Shown here piece by piece: positions 24,832-36,402 of a stretch of 64,000 bases of DNA. Each line of letters opens with the position of its first letter. Within the stretch, counting starts at the first letter, position 1. Both the position numbers and the translations under genes were made by a program. The notes below the pieces were generated by a model. That model saw only the letters and a list, made by a program, of their open reading frames with translations. It searched no databases and was not told the DNA's origin. Source of the DNA: Paracentrotus lividus (taxonomy: Eukaryota; Echinodermata; Echinoidea; Camarodonta; Echinidae). The stretch spans positions 3,689,330 through 3,753,329 of the forward strand of contig CALNVZ010003435.1 in assembly GCA_940671915.1 (NCBI GenBank), given 5' to 3'.

Positions 24832-26028
24832 GCAATCCCATCAAATAAAATCATCTTTATTGTTTTGTTATTTAAATTGTTGTTAACCAATGATGATTAT
24901 TAACATCTATTTTGAACAAAATTGATCAAGTGCGTGTTTTTTTATCCTGTTTTGTTTCATTAACCGGGGTTGGGGGCGTTGATGTAATCGAGCATACTCT
25001 GTTCTTGTTTAACCGTTTCGTCATTACACCTATCATATCTGATCCAGTGTAAATTATAACTATTTAAGAGTTTTGGACAAGTAAAAAGTGAAAACAAAAT
25101 AACCTAAACGGAACTAGTCAGTAAAAAGAGATAAGGAGGTAAAAGGGCACACGAAATAGTTTAGATAACTTGAAAAATATTAGAAATTATGAAAAGTAAC
25201 GAATAATTGTATTCACAATTAATAAAAACCTACCACACATGATATAAAGTAACCATTACCGTTACAGAACAAGAACGGAAAATAAGGATAACGAAAAGAT
25301 GTCGAAATGGCGAAATTATCATCGTATATGGTAACTAGCGGCATTTTTCAAACTAAGGAGATTACGTGTCAAATTTACACCAAGCTATACCTTTTGAACT
25401 TCTCCCGACTGAATGACTGTGGGGCTCGGCAATAACTGGATAGTAGATTTGTGTAGGATTATTGAATCTTTGAGCGACTGAGTCAACAGATAGGTTTCCT
25501 GAATGTTGCCAATTTGCACAAAATGTGCCGTAAATGACGGCTAATTTCAGAAATGGTTGAGTAATCTTCACGCAGGTGCAAAACGAACTCTTCTAGTTAG
25601 AAAAGGACTTATACAAAGTCGATCAAACCACGAAAGTATAGCTCCATGATCTAACCCTTTTTATTAGTCTGTTCATCAGCATGATTGGGACGATATCTTT
25701 TAAATTGTAAGTGATGGAGTATTGAATATGATAATGATATTGCACGTTTTGGACATCTGCATACTTGAAATCAAAACATATTCAACAACATGTCTTCATA
25801 AAGTGTAAATCTAAATTATGTAAAATATAGCCGAGATTTATGATTCCATACTGTAGATTAAAATATACATCGGTTAAGTAAAAGTTGAGGATAATGTTAA
25901 TAACAGATTTATTGTCTGAAGAATTGTGTTTCAAATGAATTCACGGATTGATTAGTTTCCATAGGAGTTTGTTATTATGAATCTCAAATTAACATTCATC
26001 AGCCATTCATTTATTCGTTCATTCTTAA
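24832..26028. other. AT-rich intergenic DNA
   Basis: No gene, RNA or strong repeat recognised; only short random frames. Confidence 0.5.
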
Positions 26029-26084
26029 CTTCGCTCATATTATGATCATACATACATGCATGTATTATCATAATATGAGCGAAG
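26029..26084. other. Perfect 18-bp hairpin
   Basis: CTTCGCTCATATTATGAT at 26029-26046 is perfectly complementary to 26067-26084, with a 20-nt spacer that contains the self-complementary CATGCATG. It stands at the left edge of a tetranucleotide-repeat field. It could be a tiny MITE remnant or a structured RNA; nothing distinguishes these. Confidence 0.7.
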
Positions 26085-26965
26085 ATATTATCCATTCAAT
26101 CTTTTATTCCTTCAAGCATTCTTTCGTTATTTTCTTGGGGGGTATTCATTCATTCTCATATATTCATGCCTTCATCATGTATTTTGTTTTCCATTTATAT
26201 TTATTCAATTATTCATTCCTACATTTATTCTTTCAATCAATCATTTAATTCATTTATTAATCATGTCAATCAATCAATCAATCAATCCATCCATCAATCA
26301 ATCAATCAATCTTTTGTTTATGAACTATATATATCAATCAATCATAAATGTATCAATTAAAACAATCAATCCTTCATTAATTCATCCAATTAATCAAAAA
26401 TGTATTATTGCCCATTCATTCATCCGTTCATCATGTTTATTCATTTGATTATAAATGTATCCATTATATCTACAGCCATTCGCTCATTCATGTATTCATG
26501 CATTCATTCATCTAATCAATAAAATGTATGTTTGTTCATTCAATCAGTCATAAATGTATTTATTAAATCAATCAGCCATTCGCTCATTCATGTATTCATA
26601 CATTCATTCATCTAGTCAATAAAATGTATGTTTGTTCATTCGATCAGTCAATCAATCATAAATGTATTTATAAAATCAATCAACCATTCACTCATTCATT
26701 TATTCATGTATTCATTCTTCGAATCAATAAAATGTCCATCTGTTAATTCAATCAGTAAATCACATTAAATTGATTAATTATATAAATCACTCAGTCTTAC
26801 TTTCATCAATACATTCGTTCAATAAACCAATCAATCATTTGAATCACCCCTGTATTAATCAGATCACTCACTCACTCACTCACTCACTCATTCATTCATT
26901 CATTCATTCATTCATTTATTCATTCATTCATTCAATCAATCAATCAATCAATCAACGAATCAAAG
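26085..26965. repeat. Degenerate (ATTC)n/(ATCA)n tetranucleotide field
   Basis: Nearly 900 bp of interleaved ATTC, ATCA, TTCA and CTCA repeats, with purer tracts at 26268-26310, 26871-26935 and 26933-26955. Larger phrases also repeat, such as AATAAAATGTATGTTTGTTC near 26518 and 26618, pointing to secondary duplication of ~100-bp blocks. The frames here encode Ser-Ile-Asn-Gln runs and are not genes. Confidence 0.9.
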
Positions 26966-28538
26966 TTTCATGAATCAAATCAATTAAAAAACATCAATAA
27001 GGCATGCTCTCAAACACTCTACCATCTCTATAAAACCATGGAATTGTAAGAAAAAGCAACAATATAAACCAAATACAAGCTATTATTTTTTTAATATCCT
27101 CTATCAATCTTTCGATCATTTTAATATTACCTATGTTAGAATCAAACAATAACTCAAGCGTTCAGCTGCAAAAGGTCGCATCTACAAAATCGCCATTTGC
27201 AAAAAGAAATTAAGGCGCGAAACCACAAAATTATTCTATCAAATTTAACAATTTGACTATTCATAGCACATTGCATAGTTTTATCAGGTAGTACAAGCTG
27301 AAAAGAAAATAAAGACACAATTTGATGCAAAAACTTATTCTTTTGCATTCAGTTTACATCAATATTATCCAACATTTACAAAATCTTTAGCAAATTTGAT
27401 TTATATTATTTGATAATGTTAATTGGGAAGTGTTTTTTTTTTCCTTCAAATCATTAAGTTTTTTTTTTTACGTTACGAAATTGATTTTTTTTATCAAGAA
27501 GACAAAAAAGGATTGGTTTGATTTTGTCTTGTAAAATGAGAGGTAGATAAGAAAAAAGAGCAAAATATGAAAGTTTATAAAACAATAAACATCTGACAGA
27601 AATTGTGATAAACGCATGTACAAGACACGCCAAATGAAATGAAATTCTGTATGCTTTTTGCTTAAAAATGGTTTTGCATTATTTTGAGGACTTTCATAAT
27701 TTAAAACAAAAATAAAATCATTAATTGTATTAAGTTTACAGTCTATAAACAAAGGAAAACAAGTCTGATACACAGATTTAACATTGCATTAAAAATATAT
27801 TCGCTAATCTTAATATAAAATTAACTTTCAATATCTTCAACTAATCTGTGCAGTATTTTAATATGCAGCAATAGCCTATGTGAAAGAAGCCCTTATTCAT
27901 GAATTATTTAGAATCTAATAGAACATGATCGTGAACATGTCTATTAAATGCAAACAATTTGAAAAATTAAGTATATTTACTGAACTAAGGGAAGAACAAA
28001 TTTCTTCCCAGGCACTCTGGTGATTAATTATGACACTTATACCATTCAATTACAAACTTATTCTTCCAGACATTGCCACATAATGATCAAAACGACTTTC
28101 TGAACTATTTAAGGCTTTGGTATTTGTTGAATCCGACATGATAATTACTCATTCGACTTTACAAAGTATTTACAAGATAGACTTCTACGTTCAAATATTC
28201 ACATCAAATACACAAATAAATTATTGCAAAGCATTGGGTCAACTGTAAAAGATTTTTGTTTACACATGTATTGTTATCATACAAGTCTATTACAAATCAA
28301 AATGAAACACTTAAGACAGCGCAGGATATTACATTTAAGAATTATGGAAATTCGTAAATTTGACACATAATACTCATTTCTACCAAAACATACAAATAAA
28401 ATCACTTTTATGCAAAACGATGATTTAGAGAGAGAGAAAAAAAGCGAAGTAATTGGTCTTTCTCACATTTGGTCCTATTATGTTCATGTTTTATATAGGG
28501 GCTTTGGTGTTCTCCATTTTTCTTTCAGTCACATTATA
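26966..28538. other. AT-rich 3' flank of FoxL1
   Basis: Downstream of the FoxL1 stop codon on the minus strand. No canonical AATAAA is present on the minus strand between 27840 and 28538. The nearest common variant, ATTAAA, is the complement of 27857-27862, about 680 bp past the stop. The 3' UTR therefore cannot be delimited from sequence alone. No other gene recognised. Confidence 0.5.
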
Positions 28539-30110
28539 TTAAAGACGATATGCTCTATCCCTAGCGGATCTTGAGTTCTCGATTGACCACGGTTTGATCG
28601 CATACGGTATCGTCATCAACGGCAACGCAGACGACAACGCCGGCGACGTGGATAATTGAGAAGACGCGGCACAAAGTCCACCCGAGCTCAATGCCCACGG
28701 GAAGTGAGAGTGAAGAAGAGAAGGATAGACGGGAGATGCGGCGACATCGTCCGATGACGGGACACGATCTCGTGGATGATGGCCGTGATGACTGTGATGT
28801 TGGTTGTTGATGGCTGATGATGCCCCTGTTGACGCAGCACACGTGTAGCAGTGCGATGTCGCTTGAGAAGCTAGCTTCTGCAGCATTGTTGATTGCCAAA
28901 GAGCGTTCGATGTCGAAGGCGGAGAGGAGGGCGATGGTGGTGATTCGATTTTCCTGCAATAGTCATCCACCATTTCGTACGACATATTCCTCGAACCTAA
29001 CTTTTCCATCTCGTAGTATTTCCCGGATTGTACTTTAGTGAGTGACGGGGAAGACAAGCGACGACTTTTTGCGATCATGAGTTCATTGTCAATATGATTA
29101 CGAGAAGGAATCGAGTCCGCGAGGACCTCGTCTCGACTTCGCTTGATTCCGTTCACGGGTTTGGCTGTCGAGTCGATGTTCGTCGTCATTCGGGAGGCGA
29201 GGATATTGTCAATTGAAAACACAGGTTTTCTCACTGTAGGTCGTGAAATTTTTTCGAAATCGGAGTCGGGTTTAGCTGAAAAGTTTGGAAGATGACCACG
29301 GTTGACTTCCACTGAGTTTTTTATTGAAAATTGAGAATCCCTTTCCTCGTATTTCACTGGATTTCTCTCAATAACCAAAAGTTCATTCTTAACCAAGTTT
29401 GCATTATTGTCATATTCCTCGTCATCATAATTCTTTTCAATGTCACTCTCCTTTGATCTTGAGAAGCTGTCGTCGGCCGAATCGCTCTCCGAATCGCAAT
29501 ATTTGTTGTCAGCATCGCTAACGACATCAATGTTTCGATTGACGGTATCAACGGGGTCTTTGCTTAGTTCACTCTCCTCTTCAATGTCCTTATCATTCTG
29601 CTTGGTTACGTCATCGGCATTGTTAATCTGATTGTTGGGGGCTTTTGGACGTCGCTTTCGTCGTCGAAAGTTGCCGTTCTCGAACATATCCTCGCAGTCG
29701 GGCGCGAGCGTCCAATAGTTGCCCTTGCCCGGCTTTCCTTTCTCTCGCGCTACTTTGACGAAACAATCGTTGAGACTGAGATTATGCCGAATCGAATTCT
29801 GCCAACCCTGCTTGTTGTCATGGTAATAAGGGAATCGATCCATGATAAACTGATAGATGCCGTTAAGAGTGACTTTCTTGTCGGCTGAGTTTCGGATGGC
29901 CATTGCGATGAGGGCGATGTAGGAGTAGGGTGGCTTCTGGGGAGCCTCTCGGCGCTGTAGTGGGGGCACCGCACTCATTGGGAGGGGGCTGGAGAACGCC
30001 CCTTCCCTGAAGCTGTAGAAGTATGGAGCTGCAGGCGAGGCGGCGAAGAGGTACTGGCCCGGGTGGGCGGCGGCTGCGTAGCTCGAATAAAAGGCACTCA
30101 GTGATGCCAT
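28539..30110 (-). CDS. foxl1: Forkhead box L1 transcription factor, complete and intronless
   Basis: A nuclear DNA-binding transcription factor of 523 residues. The forkhead (winged-helix) domain spans about residues 57-152. It begins with [16 protein letters not shown], has the recognition helix [13 protein letters not shown] at 103-115, and ends with [14 protein letters not shown], a basic wing 2 that can serve as a nuclear localisation signal. FYHDN-type sequence before the recognition helix and [19 protein letters not shown] after it fit FoxL1 better than FoxC, FoxF or FoxD. FSIDNIL at 298-304 matches the Eh1-like Groucho-binding motif found in the same relative place in vertebrate FoxL1. 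Between them lies an acidic Ser/Asp-rich stretch (165-236); a Ser/Pro block (390-399) and a His-rich run (437-445) follow. The ATG at 30108-30110 is chosen because the in-frame codon at 30120-30122 is TTG, and this ATG has A at -3 and G at +4. Vertebrate FoxL1 is a mesenchymal Hedgehog target. There are no frame breaks. Confidence 0.93.
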   Translation of the reverse strand: MASLSAFYSSYAAAAHPGQYLFAASPAAPYFYSFREGAFSSPLPMSAVPPLQRREAPQKPPYSYIALIAMAIRNSADKKVTLNGIYQFIMDRFPYYHDNKQGWQNSIRHNLSLNDCFVKVAREKGKPGKGNYWTLAPDCEDMFENGNFRRRKRRPKAPNNQINNADDVTKQNDKDIEEESELSKDPVDTVNRNIDVVSDADNKYCDSESDSADDSFSRSKESDIEKNYDDEEYDNNANLVKNELLVIERNPVKYEERDSQFSIKNSVEVNRGHLPNFSAKPDSDFEKISRPTVRKPVFSIDNILASRMTTNIDSTAKPVNGIKRSRDEVLADSIPSRNHIDNELMIAKSRRLSSPSLTKVQSGKYYEMEKLGSRNMSYEMVDDYCRKIESPPSPSSPPSTSNALWQSTMLQKLASQATSHCYTCAASTGASSAINNQHHSHHGHHPRDRVPSSDDVAASPVYPSLLHSHFPWALSSGGLCAASSQLSTSPALSSALPLMTIPYAIKPWSIENSRSARDRAYRL

Positions 30111-30539
30111 CTTGATGTCCAATGCACTGAACGATGGTTGTCTCCTTAAAAATAATTTCAGTGGCGATTTGTAGAAAAAAGTTCGAGACAGTGTAAAGAT
30201 AATGGTAATTTAGAGTCCTTGCTGCACCGATGGATCGTAGAAGAAATAATTTAGTAATGAAGTCGAGCAGGAGTTGAGATGTGTAATGGTCGACGGTCGA
30301 GTTCACTCTAGATATCTAGTCACTCACTCGCCCTCCCTAAATGGGCTGCCGGGCACTTGTTAGGGTTGTTTTCTCTACAGCCTTTTGTTTTCTTTTAGGA
30401 TTGTTAAATGTTGATGCATGTTCGGCGAGTTGACTTTCCCGAAGAGAAGAGAAAAAAAAAGAGAGAAGTCTACCTTTCTACTAACACGCAACAGTGATTT
30501 CCACAGCCGAACAAACCCGGACTTCTCTTTGATTTGAAA

Positions 30540-30570
30540 CTGAAAGGATTTAGTAGTATATATGAGTCTG
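30540..30570 (-). promoter_or_regulatory. Possible FoxL1 TATA-like element
   Basis: On the minus strand CATATATACTAC occurs at about 30551-30562, roughly 440 bp upstream of the chosen ATG. It would place transcription start near 30525 with a 5' UTR of about 415 nt. AT-rich DNA makes such matches common, and many developmental promoters lack TATA, so this is weak. Confidence 0.2.
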
Positions 30571-30619
30571 TCTCTCCCATAGACCACTCCACACGTCTAA
30601 CTGCGCCTTGGTCTCTCTC

Positions 30620-30870
30620 CAGTTAACCAATCAGAAGCGACCCAACCGTACCGTTTGTTTAGAAAATATCCACATCAATTAAACCTGGCCACCCAAGTCG
30701 TCTTGTAGGGAGCCTCATGTTTATTTTGAAATTTTGCTTTGGAGAAATTGACCACCCATTAAAGTAAACAAAAAAGGCGAGCGCGTGAAAACTGTTCACC
30801 TCCCCCGGCCGACCCGATGCCTCTCCGAGTCGCGGGAAGCGCTTGGCGGAGTATTTTGACAGATATCGCT
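30620..30870. promoter_or_regulatory. Candidate FoxL1 upstream control region with GLI-like and forkhead motifs
   Basis: This block, 510-760 bp upstream of the ATG, is richer in GC and CpG than its surroundings, especially 30775-30850. It contains a CCAAT box (30627-30631), a forkhead-like TGTTTA (30655-30660), a GLI-like GGCCACCCA (30687-30695), an exact GLI/Ci consensus GACCACCCA (30750-30758) and, 5 bp further, a forkhead consensus GTAAACA (30764-30770). Vertebrate FoxL1 is activated by Hedgehog through GLI factors. The motifs are read directly; the function is inferred. Confidence 0.4.
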
Positions 30871-32915
30871 GCGAAAACTTTGCCCAAGTTTTTCTTACAG
30901 GCTAACATAAATTCTAGGGTATAAAAAGAGAGGATTGAAAAACTTAGCTTGACTTTGGTTTTGATTTCAACAAAGCTTCTAGTTATAATGGCATGCGCTG
31001 TTGGATAGCACTTCCATTTGTATATGTAGGAACATGCTGATATTTTCTTTTCGATTTGCCGGAGTTATGTCTTCCCATAACAAGAGGGACATTTGTCACA
31101 GCACGTTCTCAATGCTAGTTCAAGTCCAAAAGTGAAGAAAAACAGTGGGAGAAAAGGAGAAGGGTTGCTGAGAAAATATATATACAGCGTCTCTACCTGG
31201 CTTTAGAAGGAAAGAACATTTCTGATCAAAGTAGCTAATTGTTTACATAACTTTTCTGAATTCCATTTACCTTGTCATCATTCTGACAGCGCAGTTGGAA
31301 AACGAGGGTTAGGGGGTTGAGAAATAACAGATAATAATATTTCATGTTTGTACAATTTGTCATTGTTCAATTATCTTTTTGGATAAATCATAATTATATT
31401 TACATTGGGGATTATTAATTGTATCATTATACACCAAATATTGTGCATGTGACATTTAGAAAACATCAATAACAATCACATTATTGTGAAGCTGTATTTA
31501 GACAAGCAGCTAATTGAGTAAATATCTAAAAACTATGTTCATAATATTTTCCAGTTCAGCAAATATTGAAAATGGGACCAGCCAATTATACAACAGAAAT
31601 ATGAACACTCTATAAAGAGAGTATCAACATAGAAAATAAAGCAACAAGTAAAAATATAAATTCTCAAAAAATATCAAAACAATAATTGCCTCTCTTTGTA
31701 TACCTTGAATGAAGTAGATATATTGACATGATTGACCTTATACCTTTTTTTGTATAGCACTCGGAGTCGGTTCGAATACGAAGATATAAATGAAGTATTA
31801 ATTACTAACACATCTCATCGTTCACGAATTACATAAATACAAAAATGTAATAATAATAATGATGATTCTACAAAAGACAGGTGCTTTAGATGGAAACCCG
31901 GAACTATCTAGCAGCTGAAACGACACTATTAAAATACAAATCTATAGCGTAACTATTATATTTTGAATGACAGCGCAGTGAAAACTAATCCAACAAAAAT
32001 TATCTTTGATTTTATAATACTATTGACATTATTGAGTAAATGACAAATTGTATACAAGTATACCATTCAAGCACAATAATAATGAAATTATATCATCAAA
32101 GAATGATTCATAAATTTCTCGGTGAAAACAACGAAAACAAATATTCAACAAAGAAATTAAAAAACAAAACAAAAACAACGTTAATTGAAATAAATGAATA
32201 CAATTTCCAGTGCTAAAGATGTCGATAAAAGGGCATGCATTGGATGGCTTTTGTATATTGCCTGTTATTTTTTCAAGTCTGATATTGATATATATAAACT
32301 CATAAAAATCAAGCACTGTATGGAAGTAGATATAAACAATTGCATTTTAGTGTATAAATATTCATTAAAAAAAACACAAACAAATATCGATAAAATCCAC
32401 AAAATATGGGTTACTTGAAAGATTTTTTTAAAAGCTGAGATATACAGGGGCCGTGGAACCACGGGGGCAGAATGACTACAGCCCCAAATTTTTACAGGAA
32501 CACAATACATTAACGCGGAATTACCATCAGATTGCACTTTTTACGAGTAAATCTTAGAAATAATATTAGGGTAAATATGAGAACATTTCTTAATTGATGG
32601 TCAAGACAAAGCGCATTTTACAAGCACACTTGCTAGCTTTGAACAAATTTTGAAATGTTTGAAAAAGTTTTGTATTTTACAGTGAAAGTTCAGATTCTAT
32701 CGGATAATCGGTCAACTCAAGACCACGTCATTGATATAATAATTCATTATAGATATATTTTTTTCAAAGACTAGATTCTTCAGAATTAGAATGTTAATTG
32801 AGTGTTATTGTGTTGACAACAAAACTAGTAAACAGCCCTCTTCAAACTATACATGCATTCACCTCATAGTACAAACTACAAGATGACGATTTTAAAATAG
32901 TTTCAAAACAATTTT
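30871..32915. other. Intergenic DNA upstream of FoxL1
   Basis: AT-rich beyond about 30960. A plus-strand TATAAAAAG at 30920-30928 has no supported gene after it. Short frames at 32029-32537 lack domains. No strong repeats seen. Confidence 0.5.
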
Positions 32916-32975
<60 letters not shown>

Positions 32976-33025
32976 CCTCTCTCTCTGTATGTGTCTGTAT
33001 TTCTGTCTGTCTCTGTCTGTCTCCC
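32916..33025. repeat. (CT)n microsatellite
   Basis: CT dinucleotide repeat, purest at 32919-32974, degrading into CTGT and CTCC units to about 33022. The minus-strand frame through it encodes only Arg/Glu runs. Confidence 0.93.
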
Positions 33026-34443
33026 TCTCTATATATCTCTCTATGACTCTTCGACAACTGTCACGTGTGGAGCTTCTTATTGCTTGTATGGATTAGTAAT
33101 TTCTTGTATTAATGCTTCCACCCCATCATAATCATCTCGTGTACACAGTCCGCCTTTCCTTCTGTCTCTATCTGACACGGGAGATCCATCATCGGAGGCT
33201 GATATACCGCGGATGTTCCCCGGTCCAAACTCCTTCAAACTGCAAAGATAGAAAGAAAAAGAAAAAGAGGAAAAGTCTTGTTTTCATTGCCCGCCATGCA
33301 GCGAGAAACGGAAGGAAAAATACAAACATAATGACAGCCATACATCTTTCTTTCTTTTTTTTTTCGTCCACGTTTTGATTTTATAGATAGAGGGAAGATA
33401 GAGTGAATGAAATTAATGTGTTTAACATTGGCACCGTGTGTGGTTGGTGGGATGTTGGGTTTTGCTGGCACGCGATCGATCTTTGTAAGTAATGGCGTCA
33501 GGAGAAAGGAAATGAAGGAAGATGGTTTGATGACGGGGGGATTAACATCGTTAAACAAACGAATATCCGTTTGAAAACTATTGTTTGTTAATCTAAATTC
33601 AAGGCATGGTCTTGTTCAGGTGCAATCTTGCCAGGAATTGGCGTGTTCAGGCATCACAACGATAAGGGGGGTATGGGGGGGGAGGTGCACACTCATTCTG
33701 GGCCGGCTGATGCTATTTTGGGTCAGGATGACTAAAGACAATCTCAGCACCCCACTGACTAATAAGTTTAGAATTAATTATCACAACGCATTTTTTTGTT
33801 ATCAAAAGAAAGAAGTTATATGAGGTTTAATGTAGTATTTCAAAGTTTCAAAAAGAAAATAATGCATGTATACAGGCCTACGCAGGAGAAGAAATAAGTT
33901 GAATTATTAAGAATGTGTAACAAAAAGTGTAAAGATATTCGATAAAATATAAACCAAAGATGTAGAGACAATTAAACTTGTGCTGTTTCGTTTTTTTGCA
34001 TGGAGTCCGTCTGCCTGTACTATAAGGTTGTACGTCATCAGTCCTATTAATGACGTCACCTGTTCCCTGGTGGGTTTCTGTGCACCCATGTGGCCCTAGG
34101 GAGGATCGTGAGTAAACATGGTCCTCCCTTTCATCCGCGATGATAACCATTAAGGGAGATATAGCCTCTGCTCCATGCAACAACAAACCTTCATTCATTC
34201 CACACGACGCCCTGAATCTAATTATAGCTTGATCAAAGACTACAAATAGTTTGGTCTTCGAGTCTTGTTAATAAATGATAACATTAATTTAAAAATAATA
34301 ATCACGGAAAACAACATGATTATGAATGACGCATCTTTTCCAAGAAAGTAAACGAAATAAAAAAAAAAAAAAAAAAAATCTTCAGTCTTCAATGATAAAG
34401 AAAGTATTTTAAATATAGCATTAGCAATTAAAATAAACTTGTT
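33026..34443. other. Intergenic DNA without recognised genes
   Basis: Contains an isolated TGACGTCA at 34051-34058, an A-run at 34361-34378 and G-runs near 33667-33681. No coding frame with a recognisable domain. Confidence 0.5.
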
Positions 34444-34506
34444 CACACACACACACACACACACACACCACCACAGACACACACACACACACACACGCAC
34501 ACACAA
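34444..34506. repeat. (CA)n microsatellite
   Basis: CA dinucleotide repeat with a CACCACCACAGA interruption near 34468. The minus-strand frame encodes Cys/Val repeats and is not a gene. Confidence 0.93.
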
Positions 34507-34932
34507 ACATTATCCATGGAATATCTGTCAAATTATCGTCAATCGTGCGCTCGCCAGCGAATTACAATTACTCAGCTTTTGAACATTTTACGGTTGGTGT
34601 TGTTGCTATTTTTTTAATATTTTTTTTTCGTCAAGGTTCGTAAGTCCCTAACAATTTTTATATTCACAAAGAAATTGTTCAAAATTTTTGAAATTTCGTT
34701 GCACATTCCGTTTTTAGCAAACCGTTGCAAACATTCGCAAACAATTGCAAGCGTTCTCAAATGTTCGTTGTGCGGATTCACTAACTTTTCGTCAATCAGG
34801 GTTCGCCTCTGTTATAGCGATATCTAGCGGTTTTTTCTAAGCGAATCCTTGAAAAAGTTTGTCTGTGAAATGGGCGAATGAAAAATAACTTTAGTGACTC
34901 GTCTTTAACTATTTGCAACCATTTGTGATTGC

Positions 34933-35946
34933 TTAAATGGGAAGTTCACCCTAGAATTTTATTGGTTTTAAAAAATGCAGAAAAATAAAATGAAAATGTG
35001 AGTGAAAGTTTGAAGAAAATTGACCCCAAAATAGTGAAGTTATGAATATTTAAAGTTTTGATTCTGTGACGTCACGTGCGAGCAGCTCTCCCATGTGTTG
35101 TGTATGTAAATTCCATAAATTTGTCTTTTTCATGGTTCTTGATAAAGGAATTTGTTGAATTGATACAGACATGTATACGAACACAGTTTTGATGATACAT
35201 CAACCGCACAGGTGAAATGAATAATAGTTTTCTGAAATTTTTTTTTTTTTTATGGAATTTACATTACACAATTCATAGGAGAGCAGCTCTCATATGACGT
35301 CACAGAATCAAAACTTTAAATATTCATAACTTCGCTATTTTTGGGTCGATTTTCTTCAAACCTTCACTCATATTTTTCTTTTACTTTTCGGTATTTTGTA
35401 AAATCAATTTAAAGCCCAAGTATAGTTGTGGTAAAGAAAATTGCATTTTTCCAAAACTTACTCAACTTGTCCTTATATAGATCCAATGACATATCAATAC
35501 ATGAACAAGCGATATAACCATGAATCATGCATGTCTTTCCATGATATGTTATAGTAAACATGGGGAGATATTCATTAAAATGAGACCATACTTCCTTCAC
35601 TCTCATCCCAGAGCTGTGGGCATGCCACACCACTGCTGACTGGTATGGCGTGTGTGCATTATGTGTGTATCAGTCTGTGTATCAATAGCACATACTTTGC
35701 ACACAAACCACTGCACGTTGCACTCTCTCCGGTGTCATCCTGTTTAGGCATGGCCACTCAACAGATCGATTTACACAGTTTTGTTGCTAAATTCAGGTCT
35801 TAGAGTGGATTTTATAACAAATCATTTTGTACACAGAGGTTATTTGAGGTATTAATTCATATTATTGTACTATGGAAGTAAAACAAAAAATATGTTCTCC
35901 CAAAACTATACATGAGCTTTAAACCCAGGGTGAACTTTCCCTTTAA
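34933..35946. mobile_element. Family A TTAA MITE, second copy, interrupted
   Basis: Left end TTAAATGGGAAGTTCACCCT; the complement of the right end is TTAAAGGGAAAGTTCACCCT. The body matches the 4884-5392 copy, including ATGCAGAAAAA, GAGTGAAAGTTTGAAGAA and one TGACGTCA per arm (35067-35074, 35295-35302). Its right inverted repeat is split by the 514-bp element at 35409-35922; without that insert the copy would be about 500 bp, as in the intact relative. Confidence 0.88.
35409..35922. mobile_element. TTAA MITE nested in the family A copy (family C)
   Basis: Ends TTAAAGCCCAAGTATAGTTG and, on the complement of the right side, TTAAAGCTCATGTATAGTTT. TTAA is present at both ends, while the reconstructed empty site in the host MITE needs only one TTAA, which supports a true target-site duplication. 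The frames at 35409-35633 and 35857-36051 are accidental. No transposase is encoded. Confidence 0.85.
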
Positions 35947-36360
35947 AACTGTTTTGTGAACATTTGGAGCTGTTTGCGAACGCTTGTAATTATTATTCGC
36001 AACGAAATTTTGAACATGTGACTGTAAAAACTGTTTTGCGACTGTTTGCAACTCTTGAGAACTCTATAAAGAACCCCCGAATTTGCTATGTTCTCAAGAA
36101 TTTGACAATTCTGGCTAAAACAATTAAATATTAATTGAGTAATACGATGAGATGAAATCTGGCACTTGGTCGAAATCGTTTGATAACAGTAAAATCATGA
36201 AAATAGAACTTCTATGCAAGCCTAAATTCTTTATTCTAGTTAAGGCCACATGTCATGAGTTGGGTGCAAAATGCGTTAAATGTCCAAAAATTTGTAGAAA
36301 TGTACGTTGTCATAATAAAAAATCTCTTGTTTCTTAGTAGTAAGTCAGACATGTATAAAG

Positions 36361-36402
36361 GTATACATATATATATATATATATGTGTGTGTGTATGTGT
36401 GT
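36361..36402. repeat. (TA)n(TG)n microsatellite
   Basis: Compound TA then TG dinucleotide repeat directly abutting the inverted-repeat element that begins at about 36403. Confidence 0.92.

Larger units (their letters stand above)
34650..36070. mobile_element. Diverged inverted-repeat element hosting two nested MITEs
   Basis: The left flank (about 34670-34765) and right flank (about 35947-36045) of the family A MITE are inverted relatives. Both contain AAATTTCGTTGC, CAAGCGTTC and CAAATGTTC blocks in mirror order, plus many TTGCAA/TTCGCAA phrases. This suggests the MITE at 34933-35946 inserted into an older fold-back element. The outer limits are uncertain because the arms have diverged. Confidence 0.45.

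Noticed and set aside
26250-26970. CRISPR-like or regular short repeats
   Set aside because: Plain tetranucleotide slippage repeats without spacers, in an animal genome.
30111-30122. Four-residue N-terminal extension of FoxL1
   Set aside because: It would begin with TTG. The next in-frame ATG at 30108-30110 has a good start context.
29863-30306. 147-codon minus-strand frame overlapping the FoxL1 start
   Set aside because: Its first codon is GTG, it is out of frame with the forkhead CDS and carries no domain; a shadow of the real gene.
30915-30930. Plus-strand TATAAAAAG as a promoter
   Set aside because: No coding frame or other gene evidence follows on the plus strand.
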